Assembly (NCBI GenBank): GCA_977006965.1
Contig: OZ345352.1
Location: forward strand, 2,108,001-2,172,000
Source: Phymatolithon calcareum
Lineage: Eukaryota > Rhodophyta > Florideophyceae > Hapalidiales
Direction of reading: 5' to 3'
DNA: 64,000 bases
In this document: one piece after another, positions 40,734-50,784 of the stretch
Layout of the letters: the number at the start of each line of letters is the position of its first letter
Position numbering within the stretch: position 1 is the stretch's first letter
The notes under the pieces: model-generated
The model's database searches: none
What the model saw: the letters and a program-made list of their open reading frames with translations, nothing else
What the model was told of the DNA's origin: nothing
Position numbers and translations under genes: made by a program

Positions 40734-42276
40734 TTTTTTTGAATTTGGAATTTATTAAACGCCCTCAGTAACACTCATGAGACTGCAAGGGAGATGCGTT
40801 TCAGCAGCTACGTTGTAGCTTCGATCATATATTCAAATACTTGTAACCCGGGTTAACGTCGTAGCCCTAGCTGCAAAAACCCTCTCCCGTAAAAGGGCGG
40901 AGGGAAAAGCTTGGGGTCCACTGATCAGATTTCCTCAATTGGCGCCTTATCTATTCCATGTCGTCGTAAAAGACGATAGTGAAGAAGAGTTGCTTGTCTA
41001 GAGCTTTTCCAGTGATATCAATCTCCTCTTTGTTCAGTTGATATCTTCCGAGGTATTCTTCCAGGTTGCTCATGAGGAATGGTACAGTATCACCGAACTT
41101 GTCTGTGAAAAGTGATGTGCTCATTGGGGGAAACCGATCGAATGCCCACTTTACCGCTAATTGACAGTGCCGTGTTTTCGGGAGTCTGATAATCGCCGGG
41201 GTGGACCCAGGCAGATCGTAGGGAATTTTTCTCTTTCTGTTGGACTCCGAGACGTCTCCTTCGTCTTTGAAGAGCAATGTCGTCAACGATTTTGCTGAAA
41301 CTCCCTGTTTGAGGAAAGTCAGTGCCGTCTCGAATAGATCGTACTGTAGCATTGCCGATATGTCTCGACTAACCCATTGTAGTTCACCCACATCTCTTTC
41401 CTCGATTGGGACGGCCAGAAGACTCCTTTTCTTTGATCTCGCTCGTTCCAGCATTTTGAGTGCTAGAACGAGTCTCCTGTTTTCGACGTTGTGAATTCGG
41501 CAAAGAAGGCAAAGTCTGCCATAGCGGTTTTTCGATATTGGACCGAATACATGTGCGAAAAATGTTTTCTCTACTTCTGCGATAGCTGTCTGGACTCTCG
41601 GCGTCCATGGTGTCAGGTGCATTGCATACTCCCATCTTGGTTGTATCAACGCCTTGTATGTCTTCACTGCTTTCAAGGGGGTGAGTGCTCGCAACGAGAC
41701 ACCCAGGGACCTCAGTTGATATACCGCGATCTTGGCGTGTCGGATGCGCTCCAGCATTTTTGTGTCGGTAACTCCCTCATTACTGAGTGAGATGCCAAGG
41801 TATGATACTTCTTTGACCTTTGCCAACGTTTTCCCTACAAGCTTGAAAATGGGTGATCTTGTGTCTTCCGAGAGAAGTACTTCGCTCTTCCCAGCTTTCG
41901 TGTTCCAAACCATCTGCCTGTGCCTTGCCCACTTCGATGCAATATTTAACAGTTTCTGTAGTCCCGCTGGTGTCTTTGCCGATAGAAGAACGTCGTCCGC
42001 AAAGAGGACTGCAGCTATATCTGCAACTTCTAGTGGCACTCGGCTTATTCTTTCCGCAAATTCGTCCATGAAAAGGTTGTACAGACTTGGACTCAGAGGA
42101 GACCCCTGAGGTACTCCTCTGTCAATTAGGAACCACTTCTGCTGCGGCTCACCAATCGTAGATACCCAGGAAGGCATCAAGAATAGTTCGATCATCACGC
42201 ATTGCTCTTGCGGTAGAAGCCTCTCATTCGCTCTTGCAGGTGTTGTCTAGGCACTGTGTGGTACGCTGCCTTCAGG
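40734..42276 (-). mobile_element. family B non-LTR retrotransposon, 1543 bp, poly(A) tail, nested in family A
   Basis: CTCAATCACGGCT is duplicated at 40721-40733 and 42277-42289. The 3' end is poly(A) (T-run on plus at 40734). The 3' untranslated region matches the small B copy at 423-620. The 5' end lies inside the reverse transcriptase palm. It is younger than the A element it sits in. Confidence 0.9.
40951..42198 (-). CDS. family B reverse transcriptase, 5'-partial with one upstream frameshift
   Basis: 415 codons. Motifs in order: DRGVPQGSPLSPSLYNLFMD (about 27-46), LFADDVLLSAK (catalytic DD, about 66-76), WNTKAGKSEVLLS (about 100-112), SYLGISLSNEGVTD (about 130-145), WEYAMHLTPWTPRV (about 190-203) and the C-terminal signature LAVKWAFDRFPPMSTSLFTD (about 357-376). 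Upstream, 42199-42276 encodes LKAAYHTVPRQHLQERMRG, the conserved DLKAAYD-type motif, but in another frame, so one indel near 42220 interrupts it. Endonuclease and fingers are missing by 5' truncation. In an intact element the enzyme copies its RNA at a nicked target. Long open frame indicates a fairly young copy. Confidence 0.85.
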   Translation of the reverse strand: MMIELFLMPSWVSTIGEPQQKWFLIDRGVPQGSPLSPSLYNLFMDEFAERISRVPLEVADIAAVLFADDVLLSAKTPAGLQKLLNIASKWARHRQMVWNTKAGKSEVLLSEDTRSPIFKLVGKTLAKVKEVSYLGISLSNEGVTDTKMLERIRHAKIAVYQLRSLGVSLRALTPLKAVKTYKALIQPRWEYAMHLTPWTPRVQTAIAEVEKTFFAHVFGPISKNRYGRLCLLCRIHNVENRRLVLALKMLERARSKKRSLLAVPIEERDVGELQWVSRDISAMLQYDLFETALTFLKQGVSAKSLTTLLFKDEGDVSESNRKRKIPYDLPGSTPAIIRLPKTRHCQLAVKWAFDRFPPMSTSLFTDKFGDTVPFLMSNLEEYLGRYQLNKEEIDITGKALDKQLFFTIVFYDDME

Positions 42277-42289
42277 CTCAATCACGGCT

Positions 42290-42590
42290 GTGACACCAAA
42301 GTATGCACCAAGTACTGATTTTCTCCAAAGAGGTGCTCTATTGAATATCAGCCGTAGGCATCGCAAACGTGTAGACCTTTCTCTTACGCGGAGAACCATC
42401 GGTAGATTGTTCGAATCAGTTGGTATCTCGAGCGATCTTCCCTCTTCTTCCTCTGCACATAACTCAACTATTTCTTTTCGTCGCCCTTTCTTTGAGACTG
42501 AGCCCTCCTTGGCTTTGTCGAGAGCTTGCTGCAGATCTTCATATTTCTTGAGGCACTCTATGTCCTTGGTTGCCTCCTTAATGTCTTCAT
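42290..42590 (-). pseudogene. family A coding remnant to the right of the B element
   Basis: Minus-strand frames give RLRCLRLIFNRAPLWRKSVL-like and KAKEGSVSKKGRRKEIVEL-like segments, corresponding to family A residues about 640-710. It is the 5' part of the truncated A element, ending at the target duplication at 42591. Confidence 0.6.
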
Positions 42591-42602
42591 GTCGAAGGGA
42601 CG

Positions 42603-43104
42603 TACTGGCAAAGTTAAGCGTGCGGCGATCTGAGCAGTCGAGCCGAAATCTGAAGAAGTACCCACATTCCTTTACTCAGAGGAAGGAACTATCTTCCTTA
42701 TATACAACCTACGCGAAAGACGGCGATGCAGAGCATAGACACACGAGAGACACGTGCCTTTCTGCATTCCTCGTCCTGTCTTCGCCGACAGAGACTGTGG
42801 TTTTCGTCTGTGAGGCTTATGTGTTCAAGCCAATTCCATCGAACTTTCTGACGCGCGTTAGATGGTCGAGTAAGGGCTCTTAGCCCCCTACTGCTACTGT
42901 TTGCACTTTTATCTTGGATAAAAATTTGGATACTGTTTGACTCTGCTTCTTTATATAAAGAAACAGGGAGTTATTTGGAATGAGCATGAATAGAGAGACG
43001 GAGAAACATCCCCGCAATGGAACTGTAGTTAACCCGGAAGAGGACTTTTCTCAATGCGTTTTGGCGGCAAGAGATGGCGAGGGCTGTGATGTCTCAGTAT
43101 GGTT
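42603..43104. other. unassigned sequence
   Basis: No motif recognised. It is the original host or older repeat sequence into which the A element inserted, plus adjoining DNA. Confidence 0.3.
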
Positions 43105-43194
43105 ATATTTAATTGTTTGTTTAAAAGCTCCCAGCGCCTCACCGAGGAGTAACAGTGCTCACTTTTGGAACAGTTTTCTATTGTCCTGTGGACA
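43105..43194 (-). mobile_element. family A 3' end fragment
   Basis: TTTAATTGTTTGTTTAAAAG and CTCCCAGCGCCTCACCGAGG is the family A 3' hallmark on minus. It is interrupted after about 90 bp by the family G fragment. Confidence 0.6.
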
Positions 43195-43608
43195 GTTCAT
43201 TCGTAATTACATGGATTTATTGAGAAGGTACCATGTGTCCCAACTGGAGGAAAGTCGGCACCTTTCTAGGCGTATTCTGTTAGCATTGAAAATTCAGCTT
43301 CCTTAATCGGAATTACATAGAATCACGTCAATGGCTCTAGCCACGTCAACCTCTTCTGCCGAGGTCCATGAAGGCTTCTTCAGGATTCTGTTGAGTGTTC
43401 CAACTGCCCATGATCCTTGACTGCCGACTTATTCAATTAACTTCAGTGGCTTTCTCGGAAAATGGCATACAAACCACCTTGCACAAAGAATTCTGTATCT
43501 GCTTTCTTTCATCCTCACTGCTTGGTGCGGTATACTATTCTTTGCGAACGTAATTTTCCTGATGCGTTTCTTTTCTTGCTGTTCCCATACTCGCCTAAGG
43601 CCAGATCA
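43195..43608 (-). pseudogene. family G non-LTR 3' fragment, opposite orientation to the 3628 copy
   Basis: Reverse complement of 3628-4020, with the same C-terminal coding (minus: RYRILCARWFVCHFPRKPLK-like) and the same GTTGGGACACATGGTACC 3' region. It begins at the same 5' truncation point GATCTGGCCT next to the D element. The frame is disturbed by small changes. Confidence 0.6.
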
Positions 43609-44806
43609 ATGGTAGATTTTTATTTAAAAGTTACCAACTCATCTCCTGACGCTTGGGGCAACTTTTCTAGCACCAAAAGCCTTTTGATGGATTCGGTCTG
43701 AAGAATAGTATCTCTCTTTTTTGTTCGTGTAACACGATTCAGTGGATTACAAAAACCCACTTCGGGTCCCCTTCGGGACCTCGAGGGGAAAAATTACTCC
43801 ACTGCCCTGCATCACGCGGTGATTTCAGATTTGCAAACAGTCCTTACTTGGCGACAGCTTGAAACATGGTCAAGAGCTCGTCGAGAGCTCTCTTAGTCCA
43901 GGTGCTTTCCTCTTTGGAGAGTATGTCCTTTGAGTGACCATTTATCACGTGTTCAATAGCATCTTTTCGACATTGGCCGGTGTGCTCGATAAGGATGGAG
44001 GTACTCATTGGTGAGAACATTCCAAATGGCCACTTGATAGCAAGTATTCTGCATATTCTTGAGTTGAAGAGAAGGTGCAGTGGTACTGCAACTTTGGCGT
44101 GGGGTATAGGTCTTTTACTCAGACAGATTCCTACGGACAAGACCCCTATCCCAGGATCTCCAATTACGACTCCGGTGCTCCTCTGTTCTATCAACTCTCC
44201 TCTATTGCTGCGAACTATGTTCGCAAAAAACGCAGATCCACAGGCGCAAAAATGTTGTCCTGAATGTCGGAAAGACCAATTGCCGATGAGTCTAGAGACC
44301 CCACTATCGAAGTGGTATTGTGCGCCAGAGACATACGATGGAGTTGGCGCAGACGCATTCTTAGGATGTACGAAAGTCGTTTGGTTCGTCAAATGCTACT
44401 TCACTGCGTCCGACCAACCCCACAGTCAATCTTTGACGACGTCGCAGACCTCAGCGTATAAGTAGCAGTCAATTTTGCAACAAAAAGATTAGAATGGAAG
44501 AAACTTAGACCCTCAAAGTGTTGCTAGCCCAAAAAGGGGAATACGCAAAAACCTTTCGACTTTTCCGCATCCCCTGCGGCCTGTAAAATCTTGTTTCTTT
44601 GGTATTTCTTGATGTTTGCCGTAGCTGTCCTTTCATTTGCAGCTTCGCAGAGGAAACCATTCACTTTAGCGTTGACAATATCTCTCTCCGCATCTACAAC
44701 TTCCTTGTTTTCGACCTCTGTTGCTAGACCTGCTATCAGCGCGTCGAATCTTCTTATCAGTCTCTGCACAAAGAGCCTTGTGCGGACGTCTCTTCTTCCC
44801 TAGGGT
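43609..44806 (-). mobile_element. family D non-LTR copy (locus 2), paralogue of 4046-5227
   Basis: Minus-strand coding: ILAIKWPFGMFSPMSTSILI near 44000-44060 and ANERTATANIKKYQRNKILQ near 44590-44650. It contains the same opposite-strand insertion as the 4 kb copy. Here the sequence continues unbroken through CTAG (44800-44803) into GGTTGAAGGATGCC. This gives the pre-insertion sequence on one side of PB1. Confidence 0.7.
44115..44545 (+). pseudogene. C-terminal retroelement fragment inserted in family D locus 2 (approximate ends)
   Basis: Plus strand includes VRQMLLHCVRPTPQSIFDDV followed, after a stop, by AAVNFATKRLEWKKL. These match the frame at 33825-34037. Shared with 4520-4960, so the insertion predates the duplication of the D locus. 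Confidence 0.4.
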
Positions 44807-44944
44807 TGAAGGATGCCACACATGGCCCTGCGCCTGTCCAAGCTTCTTTTTCCTGACGTCCCTGACTTCCGAGGTCACCTTCGCCGTCCAGGGTATGTGT
44901 AAGGTGTAGAGTATATTCCCCTGTTGACTGCACAAGAGATTTGA

Positions 44945-45808
44945 ACTTAGGAAGAGTGGCGTTAATGTCAGTGGATTCCACCGTGAAATATCCATCAGGA
45001 TTTTCAAGTCGTTGATTCTCCCCACGTGGGAGTATGCCAGTCATCTGACTCCGATGACGAAGCGGTTGCTATCAGTAATTGAGGCAGCAGAAGGTATTTT
45101 ATACAAGTATGTGTTCTGGAAATATGCGGAGCATCGAAAAAATCGAATGAGAGTGCTCTTTCGGCTAGAGAGTCCGGAGATGAGAAGGATTCACCAAGCG
45201 GAAAGGTTTGCTTTAAGCCTGTTATAACGGAAAACGTAACTGGAACAGACAGAAGAATACCGAGCAAGACAGGAAGATATGGCAGAAGTATCGAATGACA
45301 TTAACTGTCTCAGAAACGAGGAGCACCTCACCAAAGCATTGAAACAAGCAGAAGAAGGAAAAGTGTCAAAGAAGCGGCGATTAGAAGATGCAATCCAAGT
45401 GTGGCAAAAATATGAAGAGGGTCGCTCAGTGAAAATCCCGGCAAGCAAGCATAAGAAGTTGCCAGGAGTATTTCAAATACGGGACAGGACGACAAGGCTA
45501 AGTTGCCTAAAACTGATTTTTAGCATAGCTCGGTTGTGGAGGAAATCAATCCTCGGTGAGTATTTCGGACCCGGTGCTGAAATGGAGCTTATTGCACTCC
45601 AACGCATACTCGAGTCTACGATGATGGACAAAGAGACTGAATATGAATGCAAAAGACTAACTCGAACTCTCATATGGAGAGAAACTCGAATCAAGGAAAT
45701 GTTAGGAAAATAGAATGCGGTAAGTTAGAAATAATTGATATGCTGCCCCGTTACTCACATCGAGGTCTTTTGCGCTTTTAAAATAAATCAATATATATCC
45801 CCCACAAG
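44945..45808 (+). mobile_element. family A non-LTR copy, plus strand, C-tract end
   Basis: 5'-truncated within the region NVSGFHREISIRIFKSLILP. The 3' end is TTTTAAAATAAATCAATATA and TATCCCCC at about 45805. Target duplication not identified. Confidence 0.7.
44950..45713 (+). pseudogene. family A reverse transcriptase C-terminal region
   Basis: Blocks in order: WEYASHLTPMTKRLLSVIEA (from about 45020), NRMRVLFRLESPEMRRIHQA, then two in-frame stops near 45225-45240, then an open frame 45279-45713 with LTKALKQAEEGKVSKKRRLE, LPGVFQIRDRTTRLSCLKLI, IALQRILESTMMDKETEYEC and KRLTRTLIWRETRIKEML. All align to family A residues about 530-745. No catalytic palm remains. Confidence 0.75.
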
Positions 45809-45964
45809 AGATTTGTACACTCTAATTGTCCTCAATCCCGTAAAGGGCTGAGATAGGACTACTTTGAGTACTAAGTTTTCCCGTCCGCCATACTGGTGGA
45901 CGTTTCGTGAGGTGCACAAAAGAATGTAGCATCAGAGGAAGCCTTGTCCATCTCTTCGGAAGTC

Positions 45965-46545
45965 TGTGGGGCTTTTAAATAAACTGGAAAAAGTCTAATT
46001 ATCCTCTCCGGATGGACACAACTAGTAAACACGCCCAACCATCGCAGATACTCAAGTACGCTTTTGGATTTCTTGATCCTTTCTGTCAATTTGGTATCTG
46101 GAGCTTCCTGTTCCATTAGTGTTACCCGGCGGTACTTTACTTCCCGGAGAGATTTTAGTCGCCCTCCAGAGAGACGGAAGCTATAAACTGCTGTGGCCTT
46201 GGTCCAAACAATTTCGCTTTTCACGGTGTTCTACAACATTCCATTGCTATCTGTCCACTCCGAGGCCAGATCTATGATACTTTGGAGACCTTCTACTGAT
46301 TTTGTTGACAATTTCACGTCGTCTGCGAACATGTTGCAGGTCTCGTTTGAGATATTCTCCTGAGTGGAGTCTAGAGCAATGGCGATCGTGTCCATTAATA
46401 TATTTTAAAGGCACGGACTGAGCGGGAACCCCTGGGGCACGCCTCTGTCAATGGCGTACCTTACGGAATCCTCACCGTCTCACGGCTGTATGTGTCGCAG
46501 TAACCGGAATTTGTCCAAGTATCGAATACCAGCAATATTATTATT
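45965..46545 (-). pseudogene. reverse transcriptase palm fragment (family H)
   Basis: Minus strand: AIDRGVPQGFPLSPC (about 46420-46460), MFADDVKLSTKSVEGLQSII with the catalytic DD (about 46260-46340), then NTVKSEIVWTKATAVYSFRL and VKYRRVTLMEQEAPDTKLTE. SYLG is replaced by KYRRV. Stops (e.g. before NILMDT and NTVKSE) break it. It is more divergent from A, B, C and D than these are from each other. To its left, 45809-45964 is a plus-strand retroelement 3' region ending GTGGGGCTTTTAAATAAACT. Confidence 0.65.
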
Positions 46546-47247
46546 GCTTGTATTTCGTTGTGCGATCATGCTTACATGTTCCCTTGCTAGAGCATAATAT
46601 TTTCTTGGATTACTTTATCACTACCCTATAGCTGTAGATGATTACATGCAACAAGTAGGTTGCGATCGCAAGCCCAGGAAGTGGTATAAATTGCGCCGGC
46701 GACTAGCGTCAGAGAGAGACGGGGACACAAGAAGATAAACAGACAACAACAAAGGACCTGCAGATCAGGTAAGCCATTCTTCGAAAGAGGACTGAAACTC
46801 TTACGAGTGCCGAATAAGGAGACAGCAGAGATCTCTTACCCTTCACATTCGTGGAAGGGGACTTAAGACTTAGCACCCGACGGTAACGTCCTATGTTCTG
46901 GTGATGCGATTGGGACGGACGTCCATTGCAAGCCAGTGATCGATTAATCAACAACGGCCACGGCTACACCGACAGTATGAATGAGTGATCCAGAAAAGGA
47001 ATAACCACGGAAGAGTAGCATTAGGTTTCACTTGGAAACGCGGGTCACTACGGGCCAAGTGCCAGAAGCGGATGTCAACTGCTGAAAGCGGGGAAGGACC
47101 ATACTTCAAGGTGAGGGAAAATTAAGAATAGAAGTTCAAAACGGAATTTGCCAGGCCAAAATCAAGGTAAGTCCTTCCCCATCAAGATCAAGAATCGATA
47201 AGCAAAGGGAATCAATAAGCAATGAAAACAATCAGCTCAAAAAATCT
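46546..47247 (+). other. promoter-like unassigned region
   Basis: Visible features are a TATAAAT at 46685-46691, a palindrome TTGCGATCGCAA at about 46660, purine-rich leader CAGAGAGAGACGGGG, and CAGATCAGGTAAG near 46770, which looks like a 5' splice site. A second AAGGTAAGT occurs near 47165. No coding exon can be recognised. It may be an LTR or a gene start. Confidence 0.25.
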
Positions 47248-47428
47248 GCCGACCTGACTCAAGTTGTGACACTTGGTACCTTTCAATAAAATCCATTTTA
47301 TTACGAGTGCTGAGAGCAAGCATATCTACATCAGTGCAATATGCCTGTGTATATTGCTAAAGTAATACATAAGGCAAACTTCCCCACTATCATACAGTAA
47401 AACATAAATCAGACCGGACTCTAGGTAT

Positions 47429-47480
47429 TCATTTCTGGTCTATCGAAATAAACATGTTTATTTCGATAGACCAGAAATGA
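47429..47480. repeat. 52 bp perfect palindrome
   Basis: The arm TCATTTCTGGTCTATCGAAA (26 bp in all, ending TAAACA) is followed with no spacer by its exact complement. Copy 1 has only one arm at this place (about 16414-16440). Confidence 0.95.
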
Positions 47481-48168
47481 TGACTGCAGTCAATTTGAAA
47501 AAAACGCCAAGCGTACCCTCGGCTGATTAATGAAAACTGACCAATGAAATAGTTTATCTTGTTGACACGAGACCGGCATATACAGTATACAGTTTATGTT
47601 GGCACATCAACGGCACACCTATGATACGGCTCCTTTATCCCTAGGGACATTCATTCTGCTGCTGCTCTCCCCTTCATCACCAAAATATCCCTCACTTCGT
47701 GCCCAGCAAGCGCATTCATTCTCAAGCGCTCTCCGAAAAAATCCCAGCGAGGTTTTTGGTAACACCCGAACGAAGACTCACCCTCGTTTATCAAGCTCAA
47801 GTGCCATCCTGTCAAGCGAGTGAAATTGCTCGATCAGTGATGTAAACTTCCACTGGAATTTTTGCCGACAATCTGAACGTCATTCGAAAAGGAGAAACTT
47901 TCCTTTCACTGCAATTTGTTGGCCGTCTCTTCTGCGAGTGCTTTCCGCTTTTAACCGCTATGCTTTCTGCTCCAGCAACGGCAAAGAGATCTTTTCTCGA
48001 AAGCATGATCGTCCTCGATTCGCTGACCGCGATGTTTTCTTCGTGTTCATACTGATACGTCAACTGCGCGATCGAGTTGAAGAAATCTACACGAATCGCC
48101 AAACTTTGTACGAGGCTCAATGCGACGGTGATGTGGATAAATTTATTTCCTTGCCTCGGTCTTGGAGA

Positions 48169-48222
48169 GCGTCTGCAGATGCGTTGGTAACACTATAATA
48201 AAAATCTCCACTTCTTCTTCTT
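48169..48222 (+). mobile_element. 54 bp family D tail insertion
   Basis: CTTGGAGA is duplicated at 48161-48168 and 48223-48230. Copy 1 has the empty site (GGTCTTGGAGACTTGGCG near 17105). The insert is GCGTCTGCAGATGCGTTGGT, AACACTATAATAAAAATC, TCCA and (CTT)n. It defines the D 3' terminus as a CTT repeat. Confidence 0.9.
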
Positions 48223-48916
48223 CTTGGAGACTTGGCGAATGCAGAATCGACACTTTTTTCGACGGATTGGTTCGAGACCGTGGCTCGTCGCGTACGATGT
48301 TGTCCTTGCTTGGCGTCGAAACTCTGCCGCTGACGTTGACAGATCAGTCTACTTTCGTCCACCGAGCCTTCGTCTCGAGAAAGGAATGGACAAAGGAACA
48401 ACTTCGTCCGCCTAGTTTTTCGCTGTCCGGCAAATGTGGATATTTGTCGGTGACATGCACAACGTGCTGACACTTTTAGGACGGAATAGCTCACGATTTT
48501 CGTCGACGTGCACGCCGATGATGTGACCGTCGATATCTTTTTCTTGTGGGAATTGAGTGAGTGGAAAATGGATCATGTTGTATTGTTGTTGGTGCATACC
48601 GCATGTGAGCCATGGCGAAGCGGAGAACTGGGTTTGCGGCCGACGCGTCATTGTGTCCTGTGCGCGTGCTCCTTGCGGTGGGAGCATTCGAATCGTTCAT
48701 GTGCAAATCGGATACTGGATTTGCTCCGGGAAACGCGAGGGCCGCTTGCGAACGATGGCAAAAACAGTACTTTTTCGAAATCGTCAGGCTTTCCAGGAAG
48801 TGAAAGGACGAGCGACTCTCGCCCCGATGTTCTCTCTCGGCGCAGGAATCGCGGGAATTATTTACTGAAGTATATATCGTGTTGAAATTTATGGCCGTAA
48901 TAAGGCTGGGCGTTCC

Positions 48917-49330
48917 GCGCAATGGAATGCCGTGAGGCACAATTGTCCTCTTCTTCTTGACAAAGTTACATTTTCGGAAAAGCCCATCAACGGAATGTCA
49001 AATGCGAGTCGAAGACTGCAGTATTTATTTCCCGAATGCAGTGAGTTCTACGCGTCTATGTCACCAATAGACTCATATGCCTTTTCCGGCAGCAACTTCC
49101 GATTCATTCATGTGCACTGGACTTTCTGCACAATGGAATGCCGTGTGGCGCAATTGCTCGCTTCTTGGGGAAGTTACGCTTTCGGAAAAGCCGATCGAGG
49201 GAAGGCGATGCCGAAGACATTAGTATTTATTTCCCGAATGCGGTGAGATCTACGCGTCTATGTCACCAATGGGCTCACATGCCTATTCCGACAGCAACTT
49301 CCGATTCATTCACATGCGAAATGGACACAT
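48917..49330. repeat. tandem duplication in copy 2 (two ~211-219 bp units)
   Basis: Counterpart of 17803-18215. The first unit differs more in copy 2 (AATTGTCCTCTTCTTCTTGA replaces the CACTTCTTGGGGAAG-type stretch). Confidence 0.7.
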
Positions 49331-50784
49331 GGTTTGGTCCGAGAAACGTGGCGACATTTTCGAGAGGACATTGCGTGAAGCGCCAAAAATGCAACTGCCT
49401 TTCGAAAGGACCCAAGGTGGCATGCTTGCTCGCATTTTCCGGTAGCTCAGTGTTCTTTCAGGGAACGGCAGAGAAAAACGTGGAAATCGTACGGGGTCGG
49501 TATAAAATTTTGTTTACCTCTGCCGCGTCACGCGTTTTTTCGGCAAATGTCAAACTTCCCATACCATTCTCTCGAGACAAAACGGCTGCCAAACTATCAC
49601 ATATCAACGGGTAGTTGTATTATGCATTCTTGGCATGCGGTTGAGCATGATAATACCAGGAGAGCTAGAATTAAAAAGTGGTACTTTTGTGGTCAGCCTA
49701 ATTTCGGAATGTAAACGAGCTGGATGCACTGCGCAGAAGCCTTCTGAAAATAGACGAGCAAAGTCAATACAAGACCATAAGGAGAGCGCAGATTAGAGCA
49801 AAATGTAAGAAAGACGTCGTTTCGAATGGGGGACACTTAGACTCGTGCGATAGAATAGCGATTGAAAGGGCTTGCACGTGAGGGCCGTTCTCGCATGACG
49901 GACATAGCCTTCGGGTCATGCTCCGTTTCACTTCTTGACATTACGGTTGTTGCCCTTCTTAGCCAGCGAGTGGTGAGCAGCAGAGACGGATTCCGTGAGA
50001 TGCAAATCCGGAGGAGCGGATGGATACTTGACGTGGACGCGCGGCGCCGGGTGCCGAGATTGCATCTCTGGTCATGAAAGGCGTCACTTGATGCTCCATG
50101 TCGAATGCTGTTCCCGACGTGTGGTTAGACTTTGTTTGACGTTAGACCATTTCATGATCACGAAGGAGTTAAAAAAAGGAACAGCGTCGGAAGGCTCCGA
50201 TTAAAGAGTGGCCCAGTTTTAGGGATTCCTCAGGGTGCTGCAAGCTCCGGCAGATCGCGTGCAATAGCTTTCAAAATTTGTTTCGTACAGTCACGGTGGT
50301 ACTGTTAATTTTGCCATCAGTGGCGGTGCATTTTCGTTAGTTCGCCGACCAATGAGCTCCCAAGCCGCAGTGTTTCCCAGCCAGGTAATCATATCATACC
50401 GTAATGTACTCCGAATAACTCCCCAGAATGCACTAGGGATGCTGGAGTGTCATCATCATGATACTAGAATTGTGCGGCGACCACGTCGATACCCAACCTT
50501 CCATCTAACAGTCTGAAGCTCTATGGAAGTACTGCGCTTGAATATTACTTTATGAAAACGGTACACTTGTACCGTACCCTGGAAACATTGCTGTTTTGGA
50601 CTGTGATTTCAGAGAGGAAGCCCCCTATTGACAACGATATCGGCAAATAGAGTATAAAGCGCACGTGCATCGACGATCGCGACAGTGCAAACTTAATCAT
50701 GCGTACAAGTTTCGATATGATTCGACCAAGAGGTCAAGGATGACGAGCTAACACTTAGCTCATCATACATTCAGTTTATTACAG

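Larger units (their letters stand above)
40503..42590 (-). mobile_element. family A non-LTR insertion with nested family B element
   Basis: GTCGAAGGGACG is duplicated perfectly at 40491-40502 and 42591-42602. The plus-strand left end GGGGATATGTGTTGATTTAT shows that the element ends ...ATATCCCC on minus. Removing the B element (40734-42276) and its 13 bp duplication leaves about 530 bp of family A 3' sequence, split 40503-40733 and 42290-42590. It is strongly 5'-truncated. Confidence 0.9.
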
